From: an uncultured Eubacteriales bacterium
GTDB taxonomy: Bacteria; Bacillota; Clostridia; Oscillospirales; Acutalibacteraceae
Direction: 5' to 3'
Length of the DNA stretch: 64,000 nt
NCBI GenBank assembly: GCA_934446475.1
Contig: CAKSEH010000002.1
Coordinates: forward strand, 1 to 64,000
Shown here: positions 22,180-32,013 of the stretch, in pieces
How the letters are laid out: each line of letters begins with the position of its first letter
How positions within the stretch are numbered: position 1 is the first letter of the stretch
Notes under the pieces: generated by a model
Databases searched by the model: none
What the model saw: only the letters and a program-made list of their open reading frames with translations
Told to the model about the DNA's origin: nothing
Made by a program: the position numbers and the translations under genes

Positions 22180-24471
22180 TCAAAGAGTACGGAGTTTTAT
22201 GCCGTTATCCTTAACAGAAATTGATATACCTGAAAGGGATTCGTCCTTTAGAATCTCATCTACGATTTTGTCTTCTATTTCCCTTCTTACAATGTTTCTT
22301 ATTTCCCTTGCGCCGGTTTTGCTGCCGTCACATTTGTCCGCAATATAATCACAAACATTATTATCATAAACAAGGGCTATTTGCTTTTCTTTCAGTGAGT
22401 CTGCAAGCTCATCAAGCAACAAAGCCGATATTTTTGAAAGAGACTCTCTGCTCAGAGGTGAGAAAACAACTATTTCATCAATTCTTGCTAAAAATTCTGG
22501 TCTTAAAAATTCAGACAATGCCTTAAGAGCCTTTTCTCTTGACGCATCTGCAACAGCCTTGCCGAATCCAAGCAAATTTTCCCGTCTTTCACTTCCGGCG
22601 TTGGAAGTCATAACTATTATGGTGTTTTCAAAATTCACGGTTCTTCCCTGAGCATCGGTAATTCTGCCGTCGTCAAGTATTTGCAGAAGAATATTTAAAA
22701 CGTCGGGATGCGCTTTTTCAATTTCATCAAACAGGATAACACTGTAGGGCTTTCTGCGGACCTTTTCGGTAAGCTGGCCTGCTTCATCGTAACCTACATA
22801 TCCGGGAGGAGCGCCGATTATTCTTGAAACGGAATGTTTTTCCATGAATTCGGACATATCAAGCCTTATAAGCGTTTCGGGTGTGTTGAAAAGTTCCTCC
22901 GAAAGCACTTTGACAAGCTTAGTTTTACCGACACCGGTCGGACCGACAAATATAAATGAAGCGGGTCTTCTTTCGGGGCCCATTCGGATACGGGAACGCT
23001 TTACGGCGGCTGAGATAAGCTTAATTGCTTCATTCTGACCTATTATTTTTTCAGAAAGGCGTTTTTCGAGCCCGGCGAGTTTTTTATAGTCGCTCTCTTC
23101 AATTTTTGATGCCGGAATTCCCGTCCAGATTTCAATAACTTTTGCAAGTTGTTTTTGAGTTACCGTGTTGTCGGCGGCGGCATCGTAAAGACCGTTTGCA
23201 ACCGCTTTATACTTTTCGATCTCAGCCTTCAGCATAGCTTGCTTTTCATAATTCGGATTTTCAACATTCGCTTCTTCCGATTCAAGCTGTGCAGAGGCGT
23301 CTGCAACCTTTTTGTTGGCGATATAAAGCTCGTCGATTGCTTTATTTTCAAGGCTAGTGCAAGCGCAGGCCTCATCCAAAAGATCGATTGCTTTATCGGG
23401 GAGAAATCTATCGGTTATATATCTTTCCGAAAGTTTTACAGCACTCCTGACAATTTCATCTGGTATTTTAACACCGTGAAATCCTTCATAGTACTGTTTT
23501 ACACCCAAGAGGACGCCAGTTGCTTCCGATATTGAAGGTTCTTCAATTGTGACAGGCTGAAATCTGCGTTCAAGCGCAGCGTCTTTTTCAATATACTTTC
23601 GGTACTCTTTGAATGTTGTAGCACCGATAACCTGAATTTCACCACGGGACAGAGCGGGTTTTAAAATGTTTGCCGCATTCATCGAACCTTCCGCAGAATC
23701 TCCTGCGCCGACAAGATTGTGAATTTCATCAATAAACAAAATTATATTGCCGGCGTCCTTAACTTCGGAAACAAGTCCTTTAACTCTGCTCTCAAACTGA
23801 CCTCTGAACTGCGTTCCGGCAACAAGGCTTGTAAGGTCGAGCAGATAAATCTGCTTTTCACACAGTCTTGCAGGAGCGTCACCCGAGGCAATTTTAAGTG
23901 CAAGACCTTCGGCAATAGCGGTTTTTCCGACTCCGGGTTCTCCTATAAGGCAAGGGTTGTTCTTAGATCTGCGTGACAAAATTTGAATGGTTCTGTAGAG
24001 TTCTTTTTCTCTGCCTATTATTCTGTCAAGCTTACCCTCTTTAGCCTGCTCGGTAAGATTTGTCGCATATTGTTCTAAGAAACGGTTCTTTTTTTTCTTT
24101 GATTTTTTAGACTGTTGTTTATCCGAGTCGGAACCCCCGGTTTCGGTATTGCTTTCAGGGCTTAATGAACTCATCATACTTTTGATAAACGGCACTGCCG
24201 GTGCTGTTCCCATATCAAAAGTTTCGTTATTTAAGTCTGCGTCGTCAAAATCGATCTCACCGTCGGGCGACATCATCTCCATAAACTGATTACTGAGGTT
24301 TTCTATGTCCTCTTCATCTATATTCATACTTTTCAGCATATCGTCAACAGGCTTAATTCCGAGACTTTTAGCGCAAACTAGGCAAAGTCCCTCGGGCTGT
24401 TTATCCGGCTGCATAGGATTTGACATAAATACAACGGCGGGTCTTTTTTTGCATTTGGAACATAACTTCAT
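22180..24471 (-). CDS. ClpE-like Hsp100 ATPase (Clp protease ATP-binding subunit)
   Basis: 763 residues. The N-terminus carries a zinc-finger-like pair, CSKC (Cys4, Cys7) and CLVC (Cys30, Cys33), and an acidic linker in place of the Clp_N repeats, the layout of ClpE. Two AAA+ modules follow: GEPGVGKTA with LFIDEIHNLVGAG, then GPTGVGKTK with VILFDEIEKAHPDV, and the C-terminal D2-small domain (GARE..RRE). Expected to unfold proteins for ClpP. It is distinct from the clpC of the ctsR operon at 57564-60026. Last gene of a run starting at ruvC; no CtsR box was seen. Confidence 0.83.
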   Translation of the reverse strand: MKLCSKCKKRPAVVFMSNPMQPDKQPEGLCLVCAKSLGIKPVDDMLKSMNIDEEDIENLSNQFMEMMSPDGEIDFDDADLNNETFDMGTAPAVPFIKSMMSSLSPESNTETGGSDSDKQQSKKSKKKKNRFLEQYATNLTEQAKEGKLDRIIGREKELYRTIQILSRRSKNNPCLIGEPGVGKTAIAEGLALKIASGDAPARLCEKQIYLLDLTSLVAGTQFRGQFESRVKGLVSEVKDAGNIILFIDEIHNLVGAGDSAEGSMNAANILKPALSRGEIQVIGATTFKEYRKYIEKDAALERRFQPVTIEEPSISEATGVLLGVKQYYEGFHGVKIPDEIVRSAVKLSERYITDRFLPDKAIDLLDEACACTSLENKAIDELYIANKKVADASAQLESEEANVENPNYEKQAMLKAEIEKYKAVANGLYDAAADNTVTQKQLAKVIEIWTGIPASKIEESDYKKLAGLEKRLSEKIIGQNEAIKLISAAVKRSRIRMGPERRPASFIFVGPTGVGKTKLVKVLSEELFNTPETLIRLDMSEFMEKHSVSRIIGAPPGYVGYDEAGQLTEKVRRKPYSVILFDEIEKAHPDVLNILLQILDDGRITDAQGRTVNFENTIIVMTSNAGSERRENLLGFGKAVADASREKALKALSEFLRPEFLARIDEIVVFSPLSRESLSKISALLLDELADSLKEKQIALVYDNNVCDYIADKCDGSKTGAREIRNIVRREIEDKIVDEILKDESLSGISISVKDNGIKLRTL

Positions 24472-24495
24472 TTTAAATTATTTCTCCTTGAAGAA

Positions 24496-25176
24496 TCAAA
24501 ATAGTCCTACTAAAAATTTGAAAACATAAGTTTTACCGATATTATCTTCTGTGAATATCAGAAAACCGTTTGCTGTAAACGAAACAACAGACGAAATCAC
24601 CATACATACGGCAGTTGCGACAAGAACGCCCTTTATAAGGCCTATCGCACCGCCCAATGCAGAATTCATTTTTCCGATGATTGAAAACGAGAAGAATTTA
24701 TTTAATAGTCTTGCAAGAAATCTGACAACTATCATTAAAGCAACAAACAAGGCAGCGGAAACAGCAAAACTTACCACGCTGACAAAAACGGGTTTTATAA
24801 TATTTGACGAAACTGTTTTTGCCGCAGCTTTAATACCGCTGTCGGAATTTTCTATAAGCCTTTGGCTGACAGTATCTGCTGTGATACCCTCTGCTTGTGC
24901 ATTTATCTTTATAAATTCAGGTAATTTTTCCCAAAGGGCATCAGCGGCGTTTTTCGTGCTGTCAACAGAAGCATCGCTGACTGCATTGATAACACCCGGT
25001 TCAACAGTTTTATCATAGACAAAAGAAGACAAAGGCTTAGAAACAGCAAGTGAAATTAAAATAGCAAGTATAAATCCCGCAACTTCTATAGCCGTTCTTA
25101 CAAAGCCTTTCTTTGCAGAGAGAAAGACACAGAAAATAATTATTGCAAGTATGATAACATCTATAAGTATGCCCAT
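24496..25176 (-). CDS. CvpA family membrane protein
   Basis: 226 residues with four hydrophobic segments: N-terminal IDVIILAIIIFCVFLSAKKGFVRTAIEVAGFILA (typical CvpA opening with KKGF), then after an extracellular-like loop of about 60 residues two more, and GGAIGLIKGVLVATAVCMVIS near the end. Family members affect colicin V production and membrane or cell-wall stress; the exact role in Firmicutes is unsettled. It starts 5 bases after the preceding DUF5711-like gene. Confidence 0.83.
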   Translation of the reverse strand: MGILIDVIILAIIIFCVFLSAKKGFVRTAIEVAGFILAILISLAVSKPLSSFVYDKTVEPGVINAVSDASVDSTKNAADALWEKLPEFIKINAQAEGITADTVSQRLIENSDSGIKAAAKTVSSNIIKPVFVSVVSFAVSAALFVALMIVVRFLARLLNKFFSFSIIGKMNSALGGAIGLIKGVLVATAVCMVISSVVSFTANGFLIFTEDNIGKTYVFKFLVGLF

Positions 25177-25181
25177 ATCTT

Positions 25182-26489
25182 TTACCTCTTAAATTCGATT
25201 TTTTTAATTGAACTGTCCGAAACAGCAGCAATAGACTGTGATCCCGTTACAGCAAGCTTTACTGCGTCATATCCGCAGTCGGCAGTACTTAAAAGTTTGC
25301 CTTCTTTGTTATATAAATATGCTTTTGCTTCACTTATACAATATATATGACCGTTTAAAAAGCGTATATCACTTATGATCCCGTTGAAATTGAACTGAGA
25401 TATCTTCTCACCTTTTTTTGAAATAACCGTTATATTATTGTCGCTTTTATTACTGTTCAGATTAAAAACACATACGCTGCCTTCCGAACTGCTTCTAAAC
25501 ATTGAAGTTTGTCTGTCGGACTTAATATCATTTTTATAAAATCCATCCCATTTAACAAATGTTATTCCATCGCTCGTTACTACTGTAAAACCCTTTTGCG
25601 AGGAAATTAATGAATAAACCATTCCGTCTGCAATATCGTAACTGAAAACAGGGTCTGCGGAATTTTTTTCGGTATTAAAAACGCTTACCTTTGAACCTAA
25701 ATTACCGTCGTTTGCATTAAAAGCAGCTGCAACAAGGTATTTGCCGTTTGGAGAAAGAGAGATTGCGTTTACAATATCTTTGGCGGAATTCCATTCAAAA
25801 ACAGTCTTTTCTTTTTTTGAGAAGACTTTAACGTTAGAGGCATATGAGTCCGAATACAAAGCTACGGCGTATGATCCGTTCCTTGCAATATCAGCCGTAA
25901 TTATCGGTTTTTTGGGAGAATATTTTATAACTTGTCCTCTTAAGTTAAATATCTGAAGGCTGTTAGCGCCTTGATCAAATATCATAGCTCTTGTTTGAGA
26001 AGTTTTTAAAATCGGTTTTGAATATCCGTGAGATGATGTGAAAATTTCTTTTCCCGCTGACGAAAAAGCACAGAGATCGGTATCCGTCAGAACATAATAA
26101 TATAATTTTTGACTTGCCGTGTCAAGAGTTTGAGCACCGTAAATTTCAACCGGATATTCTCCTTTGCCGAATGTTGCAAATAAATTGCTTAAATTTTCAC
26201 CCACGCTTACAGGCATAACAAATGATAAAATCAAATACACAACGAAGAAAAACACTATAACCGAGGCATAAATTTTAAGTCTGCGGCGGCGTTCAAGCTT
26301 TTTGCCCTTTACGACCTTGATATTACTGCTTTTAACATATTTCGGTTCGCTTTTTCTGTCAAGCGGAGACATTTTAATATCTTCGGACAGTTTATCCTGC
26401 TCGCTCTTTCTTTTTTTCTTATCAAAAGCGAAATTAGCCGTTTTGCGGCTTAATTTATTTTTAACTTTCTTTTTTTTGTATTCGGGCAA
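25182..26489 (-). CDS. Membrane-anchored beta-propeller-like protein (DUF5711-like)
   Basis: 435 residues: a very basic cytoplasmic N-terminus of about 75 residues (KKKKVKNKLSRKTANFAFDKKKRK), one transmembrane helix (IVFFFVVYLILSFVMPVSVG), then an extracellular domain of about 330 residues with repeated short beta-rich units (SPNGKYLVAAAFN, TADCGYDAVKLAVTGSQSIAAVS) resembling a WD40/YVTN propeller. The plan matches the family known as DUF5711 in Clostridia; function unknown. It lies between truA and cvpA. Confidence 0.6.
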   Translation of the reverse strand: MPEYKKKKVKNKLSRKTANFAFDKKKRKSEQDKLSEDIKMSPLDRKSEPKYVKSSNIKVVKGKKLERRRRLKIYASVIVFFFVVYLILSFVMPVSVGENLSNLFATFGKGEYPVEIYGAQTLDTASQKLYYYVLTDTDLCAFSSAGKEIFTSSHGYSKPILKTSQTRAMIFDQGANSLQIFNLRGQVIKYSPKKPIITADIARNGSYAVALYSDSYASNVKVFSKKEKTVFEWNSAKDIVNAISLSPNGKYLVAAAFNANDGNLGSKVSVFNTEKNSADPVFSYDIADGMVYSLISSQKGFTVVTSDGITFVKWDGFYKNDIKSDRQTSMFRSSSEGSVCVFNLNSNKSDNNITVISKKGEKISQFNFNGIISDIRFLNGHIYCISEAKAYLYNKEGKLLSTADCGYDAVKLAVTGSQSIAAVSDSSIKKIEFKR

Positions 26490-26504
26490 AATTTACGCCA
26501 CCTA

Positions 26505-27236
26505 TCAGTAATAAACTTTTTCAAGAAACAATCCGTTTGCCGGAAGGGTTTTTCCTAATTCATTGCGGTTATTTGTTGCAAATGCCTTATCTGCACAATC
26601 GGGATTAAGCATATTAAGTCCCACTTCAAGTGCAGTACCTGCAATAATGCGAACCATATTATATAAAAATCCGTTGCCGGTAACAGTCAGTTTTATTCTG
26701 TTTTCATACGCTTCCGTGCTGCAGGAATATATTGTTCTGATCGTGTTTTCAACCGTTCTTTTAGAAGACGAAAAAGAAACGAAATCGTGAGTTCCGATTA
26801 TTCTTCGGCAAAAATCATTCATAAGTAAAATATCCGGAGATCTTTCAAGGCGAAACGCATATCTTGAGAAGAAAGGATCGGTAACGCCTGTATAGAAATT
26901 ATAGATGTAAGTCTTACCTTTGGCATTAAAGCGTGCGTGAAAATCATTTTCCACAAAAAATGCATCCGTAACCGATATATCGTCGGGCAAAATTGAATTC
27001 AACCCAAGAATAAAAGCGTTTTTAGGAATACTGTCTTCGCAGTCAAGGTGGCAGTAATACTCTTTTGCGTGAACACCTGCATCAGTGCGGCTGCAACCTG
27101 TAACCGGTGTCTTTACCTTTAGCAGTTTTTCAAGCGAATCGGAAAACACTTTTGAAACAGTAACGGCATTTTTTTGAATCTGCCAGCCGTGATACCCGGT
27201 GCCGTCAAATGAAATTTTAAGTAAAACTCTTTTCAT
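26505..27236 (-). CDS. truA: tRNA pseudouridine(38-40) synthase TruA
   Basis: 243 residues, normal for TruA. It isomerises uridines 38-40 of the tRNA anticodon arm. Visible are the N-terminal KISFDGTGYHGWQIQ, the catalytic aspartate motif GCSRTDAGVHA, and the C-terminal GFLYNMVRIIAGT. The ATG at 27236 overlaps the ecfT stop (ATGA), so it is preferred over the longer ORF reaching 27284. Placement after ecfT is common in Firmicutes. Confidence 0.95.
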   Translation of the reverse strand: MKRVLLKISFDGTGYHGWQIQKNAVTVSKVFSDSLEKLLKVKTPVTGCSRTDAGVHAKEYYCHLDCEDSIPKNAFILGLNSILPDDISVTDAFFVENDFHARFNAKGKTYIYNFYTGVTDPFFSRYAFRLERSPDILLMNDFCRRIIGTHDFVSFSSSKRTVENTIRTIYSCSTEAYENRIKLTVTGNGFLYNMVRIIAGTALEVGLNMLNPDCADKAFATNNRNELGKTLPANGLFLEKVYY

Positions 27237-28057
27237 ATGCGGCCGACTTCCATAAAAATATTCAAAATAATGACAGCAGCGCACAGGACTCCGGATGCAA
27301 GGAAAGCAAAAAGATCGTTGATGCCCATTTTAAGTGTTTTCATTCGTTGTCTTCCTTTACCTCCGTTATAACATCTGCATTCCATAGCGTCTGCAAGCTC
27401 ATATGAACGGCGAACAGCAGAAATAAAAAGTGGAATCAATATCGGAACAAGAGCTTTGATTCGTTTGCCGAGAGAGCCTGTTTCAAGGTCTGCCCCCCTC
27501 GCCTTCTGTGCATTCATAATTTTTTCCGTCTCTTCAACAAGTGTCGGAATAAATCTTAAAGCAATAGTCATCATAAGCGCCATAGTATGAACGGCATTTG
27601 AAAGTCCTATAAGTTTAAGCGGCAGGCACAGCCTCTCTATGGCGTCTGTAAGGTCATTCGGAGTAGTTGTATAGGTTAAAACGGAACTTACTGTTATCAA
27701 AAGCACTATTCTGAGAGATAAATACGCTGCTGTATACAAACCGCCTGTCGTAACTTCGATTTTCCAAAATGAGAATAAGATTTTGCCGCTGTGAGTATAT
27801 AGAATATTCAGTATTGCAGTGAAAGCCACAATAAACAAAACAGCCTTCAAATTTTTGAAATATAGTTTAAACGGGACTTTTGAAAGTAATGCTGTAATTA
27901 TAATAAAGGCTGCCACCGCAAAAAGTGAAATAAAGTTATTTGCCGAAAAAATATAGACAATCGTCGCTATCAATAAAACGATTTTTGTTCTAGGGTCAAT
28001 TTTATGAATAGGAGAATCGGTTTCAACATATTGCCCGAAAGTAATATCTCTGATCAT
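27233..28057 (-). CDS. ecfT: ECF transporter T component EcfT
   Basis: 274-residue membrane protein that couples the ATPase pair to interchangeable vitamin- or metal-specific S components. It starts FGQYVETDSPIHKIDPRTKI, the usual EcfT opening, and has the two coupling motifs MNAQKARGAD (Ala-Arg-Gly) and MECRCYNGGKGRQRMK. Overlaps of four bases with ecfA2 and truA show tight coupling. No S component is in the window, as expected for group II modules. Confidence 0.95.
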   Translation of the reverse strand: MIRDITFGQYVETDSPIHKIDPRTKIVLLIATIVYIFSANNFISLFAVAAFIIITALLSKVPFKLYFKNLKAVLFIVAFTAILNILYTHSGKILFSFWKIEVTTGGLYTAAYLSLRIVLLITVSSVLTYTTTPNDLTDAIERLCLPLKLIGLSNAVHTMALMMTIALRFIPTLVEETEKIMNAQKARGADLETGSLGKRIKALVPILIPLFISAVRRSYELADAMECRCYNGGKGRQRMKTLKMGINDLFAFLASGVLCAAVIILNIFMEVGRI

Positions 28058-28920
28058 AAAGCACCGCCCTTCGTCGTCAGGCGTTTAAGGTTATTTAAAG
28101 CATCAGACACGGTAAAAATGTTTTCATCAACCGGAACGCCCTTTTCTTTAAGGCAATGCATAATCTTAGTCACCATAGGAACATCAAGTCCTATTTCGGC
28201 AAGACGGGCATAATTAGAAAAAACATTTTTTACGGTATCAAACATTTCAAGCTTACCTTTATTCATAACAAGCAGCTTGTCCGCCAAAACAGCCATATCT
28301 TCCATATTATGCGAAATTATGAGTACGGTTGCGCCGAAAGCCTTGCGGTAATCCGATATCATATTTATGACATCGTTTCTGCCTTTAGGGTCAAGTCCCG
28401 CTACAGGTTCGTCAAAAATTATTATTTCAGGCTGCATTGCCATAACTCCGGCAATTGCGACCCGCCTTTTTTCGCCGCCCGAAAGGTCAAACGGCGATTT
28501 GTCAAGATAACCTTCCGGTATATTAAGAAGCGAACATATATCTGTCACACGCTTATTTATTTCATCGGGTTCAAGCCCCATATTTTTGGGGCCGAAAGCA
28601 ATATCGTTAAAAACGGTTTCTTCAAACAGCTGATACTCGGGATATTGAAAAACAAGACCTGCCTTAAAACGGAAATCTCTTATTTTTTTAGGGTCTTGCC
28701 ATATATCAACGCCATCGATCAGTATTTGCCCTGAAGTCGGTTTCAGAAGTCCGTTTATATGCTGAACAAGGGTTGATTTTCCCGAGCCCGTATGCCCTAT
28801 AATCCCGATTATCTCGCCTTTGTTTACCGAAAAGCTGAGATCGCTCACGGCGTCGTTTATGAAAACCGTATTATCGCCGTATGTATGAGTGAGGTGCTTT
28901 ACCTCAAGTATTGCTGACAA
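28054..28920 (-). CDS. ecfA2: ECF transporter ATPase EcfA2
   Basis: 288 residues: Walker A GHTGSGKST, Q-loop FQYPEYQLFEETV, signature LSGGEKRRVAIAG, Walker B IIIFDEPVAGLDP and the H-loop ISHNM. The YPEYQLF Q-loop is the EcfA2 form. A TTG start at 28920 is used, with GGAGG 8 bases upstream inside the ecfA1 end. Partner of EcfA1 in the energising module. Confidence 0.94.
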   Translation of the reverse strand: MSAILEVKHLTHTYGDNTVFINDAVSDLSFSVNKGEIIGIIGHTGSGKSTLVQHINGLLKPTSGQILIDGVDIWQDPKKIRDFRFKAGLVFQYPEYQLFEETVFNDIAFGPKNMGLEPDEINKRVTDICSLLNIPEGYLDKSPFDLSGGEKRRVAIAGVMAMQPEIIIFDEPVAGLDPKGRNDVINMISDYRKAFGATVLIISHNMEDMAVLADKLLVMNKGKLEMFDTVKNVFSNYARLAEIGLDVPMVTKIMHCLKEKGVPVDENIFTVSDALNNLKRLTTKGGAL

Positions 28921-29772
28921 TCAAATTTCCTCCAAATGAAGCGCACGATATATCTCGTCTGCTGCTTCTTTTATAGAGATAACATCTGTATTAACATTTA
29001 TCCCCGCATTTTTCAACTCGTAAAGAAGCTCGGTGCTCTGTGGGACATCAAGACCCGCATTTTTAAGCATTTTAACATTTGAAAAAACCTTTCTTGGTGA
29101 GGAATCCGCAATGATTTCTCCGTTATCCATAACAATAACTCTGTCGGCGTTTTGAGCCTCTTCCATAAAGTGAGTTATCAGAACAACCGTTATACCGTTT
29201 TCACGGTTAAGTTTTTCAATTGTTGATATAATTTCTTTTCTGCCTTTAGGATCAAGCATTGCCGTCGGTTCGTCAAGGACTATACATTCCGGCCGCATAG
29301 CTATAATACCTGCTATTGCAATACGCTGTTTTTGCCCGCCTGAGAGACGGTGAGGTGTTGAGCGTGCAAATTGTAACATTTCCACTGCCTTTAATGCATC
29401 GTCTACACGGGCACGTATTTCAGATGGGGAAAGCCCTAAATTCTCCGGACCGAAAGCCACATCTTCTTCGACTATTGACGCAACCAACTGATTATCGGGA
29501 TTTTGAAAAACAAGACCGATTCTGCGTTTGATTTCAATTTCATTTGATTCGTCTGCGGTAGACATACCGTCAACCTCGACTGTTCCCGAGTCAGGCTTTA
29601 AAAGCCCGTTGAAAAGCTTTGCAAGAGTAGATTTTCCCGAACCGTTATGACCGAGAATAACGGTGAAACTTCCCTTTTCGATTTCAAGGCAAAAATTGTT
29701 TAATATCTGCTTTTTATCTTCCTGAGTATCATAAAAAAACGAGACATTATTAAGTTTAATAATCGAATTCAT
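28921..29772 (-). CDS. ecfA1: ECF transporter ATPase EcfA1
   Basis: 283 residues: Walker A GHNGSGKST, Q-loop FQNPDNQLVASIVEEDVAFGPENLG (EcfA1 form), signature LSGGQKQRIAIAG, Walker B CIVLDEPTAMLDP and the H-loop ITHFM. The ATG at 29772 overlaps the stop of the preceding methyltransferase gene (ATGA), so the longer ORF to 29802 is rejected. Confidence 0.94.
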   Translation of the reverse strand: MNSIIKLNNVSFFYDTQEDKKQILNNFCLEIEKGSFTVILGHNGSGKSTLAKLFNGLLKPDSGTVEVDGMSTADESNEIEIKRRIGLVFQNPDNQLVASIVEEDVAFGPENLGLSPSEIRARVDDALKAVEMLQFARSTPHRLSGGQKQRIAIAGIIAMRPECIVLDEPTAMLDPKGRKEIISTIEKLNRENGITVVLITHFMEEAQNADRVIVMDNGEIIADSSPRKVFSNVKMLKNAGLDVPQSTELLYELKNAGINVNTDVISIKEAADEIYRALHLEEI

Positions 29773-30635
29773 AATTTTTTCCAAATCGTAGTAGCACCGC
29801 ACGGAAGGGTAATATTTCTGTCTGTTACCTTAAGACCGATCTCATCCGTAAAAACAGTTTCGCTGCCGCTCAGACCGAGTTTTTCTCTTACCATAAAATT
29901 TAAAATCGTAGGAGAAAGACCGCCTGTATATGAATTTAAGAAGAAAAACAACGGATCGTCGCTTAAAATCTGTGATACATCCGTCAGCAACTCGTCAAGT
30001 TGTTGTTCAAGTTTCCAGATCTCTCCTCCGGGACCTCTGCCGTAAGACGGTGGATCCATTATTACAGCGTCATATTTATTGCCACGGCGGATCTCCCTTT
30101 TGACGAATTTCATACAGTCATCAACAAGCCATCTAACAGGTCTGTCGGAAAGCGAAGACGCAGCCGCATTCTCCTTTGCCCATTGAACCATTCCTTTAGA
30201 TGCATCAACGTGAGTAACCTTTGCCCCCGCTTTAAGGCAGGCAAGAGTAGCACCGCCCGTATATGCAAAGAGATTTAAAACCGAAACCTCTTTTTTTTCT
30301 GCCGATATCAGTTCGGATGCAAGTTTCCAGTTTACAGCCTGCTCGGGAAATAATCCCGTGTGTTTAAATCCCATAGGTTTAAGACGAAAAGTAATCCCGG
30401 AATACGATATATTCCATACATCCGGAACATCACGCAGTTTTTCCCAATATCCGCCTCCTGAGTTTAAACGGTGATAAACGGCGTTTGCTTTTTGCCATAA
30501 AGGATCTTCACGCCGAGCAGTCCAGATGATCTGCGGATCGGGTCTTATTAAAATTATATCCCCCCAACGTTCAAGCCTTTCGCCACCCTCGGCATCAATA
30601 AGCTCATAGTCGTCAAATCCCGTAACTTCTCTCAT
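29769..30635 (-). CDS. Class I SAM-dependent rRNA methyltransferase (RlmI/RlmK-like)
   Basis: 288 residues. It has motif I LNLFAYTGGATLACLKAGA and motif IV MDPPSYGRGPGGE, the Asp-Pro-Pro-Ser-Tyr motif of the 23S rRNA methyltransferase group, preceded by MGFKHTGLFPEQAVNW. The PUA domain of RlmI is missing, and the protein begins with a short RlmI-like barrel (ERWGDIILIRPDPQIIW). Target base not predictable. It lies directly after glmM (stop and start adjacent). Confidence 0.8.
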   Translation of the reverse strand: MREVTGFDDYELIDAEGGERLERWGDIILIRPDPQIIWTARREDPLWQKANAVYHRLNSGGGYWEKLRDVPDVWNISYSGITFRLKPMGFKHTGLFPEQAVNWKLASELISAEKKEVSVLNLFAYTGGATLACLKAGAKVTHVDASKGMVQWAKENAAASSLSDRPVRWLVDDCMKFVKREIRRGNKYDAVIMDPPSYGRGPGGEIWKLEQQLDELLTDVSQILSDDPLFFFLNSYTGGLSPTILNFMVREKLGLSGSETVFTDEIGLKVTDRNITLPCGATTIWKKL

Positions 30636-31982
30636 TTAAGCCTTTCCCTCAATAACCGCCGCAACGGATTTTGCAAGCTTTTTGATTTCCGAAATATTCT
30701 CGCCCTCGATCATAACCCTGATAAGGGGCTCCGTTCCCGATGCTCTGACAAGAATTCTTCCTTTTTCACCAAGCTGCTTTGCAGCATTATCGATGGAAGT
30801 AATTATATCTTCATCGGTTTTGAGTTTTGCTTTAAGTTCGGGTGAAGCGGTAACATTTACAAGTGTTTGCGGCATAACTGTCATAACGGAAGTAAGTTCT
30901 GATGCGCTCTTACCTGTTTTCTTCATAATAGCGGCAAGCATAGCACCTGACAACTGACCGTCTCCCGTAGTTGCATATCTCTTAAATATTATGTGACCTG
31001 ATTGTTCTCCGCCTATTTGATAATTATTTTTGAGCATTTCTTCAAGAACATATCTGTCTCCCACTGTCGTTTCGGCTACTGCTATACCGTATTCCTTAGC
31101 AAACAACTTAAATCCGAGATTTGTCATAACGGTTACAACTGCCGTTTCATCCACGAGAGTGCCTTCGTTTTTCATATCAAGGGCGAAAACCGCAATCATT
31201 TTATCGCCGTCTATCAGTTTACCGTTTTCGTCAACAGCAAGGCAGCGATCGGAGTCTCCGTCAAAAGCAAGACCTAAATCAACATCGTGTCCGTTGACAT
31301 AATCAATAAGATCGTCCATATGCGTTGAACCGCAATTGGCGTTTATATTTACCCCGTTAGGTTTGTTGTGCATAAAGAAACATTCTGCTCCAAGCCTTGT
31401 AAAAAGTTTTTCAGCGGTATATGATGCACAACCGTTAGCGCAGTCAATTGCTATCTTAAGACCGGACAGGTCGGTATTAACCGATTTTACTATATGGTCG
31501 ATATATAGATCAAGGTAATCGTTTCTTACGAAAACGCTGCCTACATCGCCGCCGGTAGGAAATGTTATTCTTGAATCATCGTCAAGTACAAGAGACTCTA
31601 TTTCTTCTTCGAGCGCATCCGGAAGTTTATAACCGTTTGAGTCAAAAATTTTAATTCCGTTGTATTCGCACGGATTATGCGAAGCGGATATCATAATTCC
31701 CGCATCGGCTTCACGGTCCTTAACAAGAAACGCAATTGCAGGAGTCGGAAGAAAACCTACAAGCACAACATCTGCGCCTACCGAGCAAAGACCGGCAGCA
31801 AGTGCCATTTCAAGCATATTTGAAGAAACTCTTGTATCCTTTCCTATAATAACCTTAGGCTTTTCGGTTGTCTTTTCTGTGAGGACGAAAGCGGCAGCCC
31901 TTCCTATTTTCATAGCAAGTTCGCAAGTAAGTTCTGAGTTTGCGATGCCTCTTGCACCGTCGGTTCCGAATAATCTACCCAT
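30636..31982 (-). CDS. glmM: Phosphoglucosamine mutase GlmM
   Basis: 448 residues. Converts glucosamine-6-phosphate to glucosamine-1-phosphate for UDP-GlcNAc and peptidoglycan synthesis. Motifs are FGTDGARG at the N-terminus, the phosphoserine loop GIMISASHNP, the metal loop DGDSDRC, the sugar loop GGEQSGHIIF and the phosphate site RASGTEPLIRVM. ATG start with GGAGG upstream. It lies 31 bases after ruvB. Confidence 0.96.
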   Translation of the reverse strand: MGRLFGTDGARGIANSELTCELAMKIGRAAAFVLTEKTTEKPKVIIGKDTRVSSNMLEMALAAGLCSVGADVVLVGFLPTPAIAFLVKDREADAGIMISASHNPCEYNGIKIFDSNGYKLPDALEEEIESLVLDDDSRITFPTGGDVGSVFVRNDYLDLYIDHIVKSVNTDLSGLKIAIDCANGCASYTAEKLFTRLGAECFFMHNKPNGVNINANCGSTHMDDLIDYVNGHDVDLGLAFDGDSDRCLAVDENGKLIDGDKMIAVFALDMKNEGTLVDETAVVTVMTNLGFKLFAKEYGIAVAETTVGDRYVLEEMLKNNYQIGGEQSGHIIFKRYATTGDGQLSGAMLAAIMKKTGKSASELTSVMTVMPQTLVNVTASPELKAKLKTDEDIITSIDNAAKQLGEKGRILVRASGTEPLIRVMIEGENISEIKKLAKSVAAVIEGKA

Positions 31983-32013
31983 AATTTTTCCTCCGTTAAG
32001 TTTTTAAGTGGAT

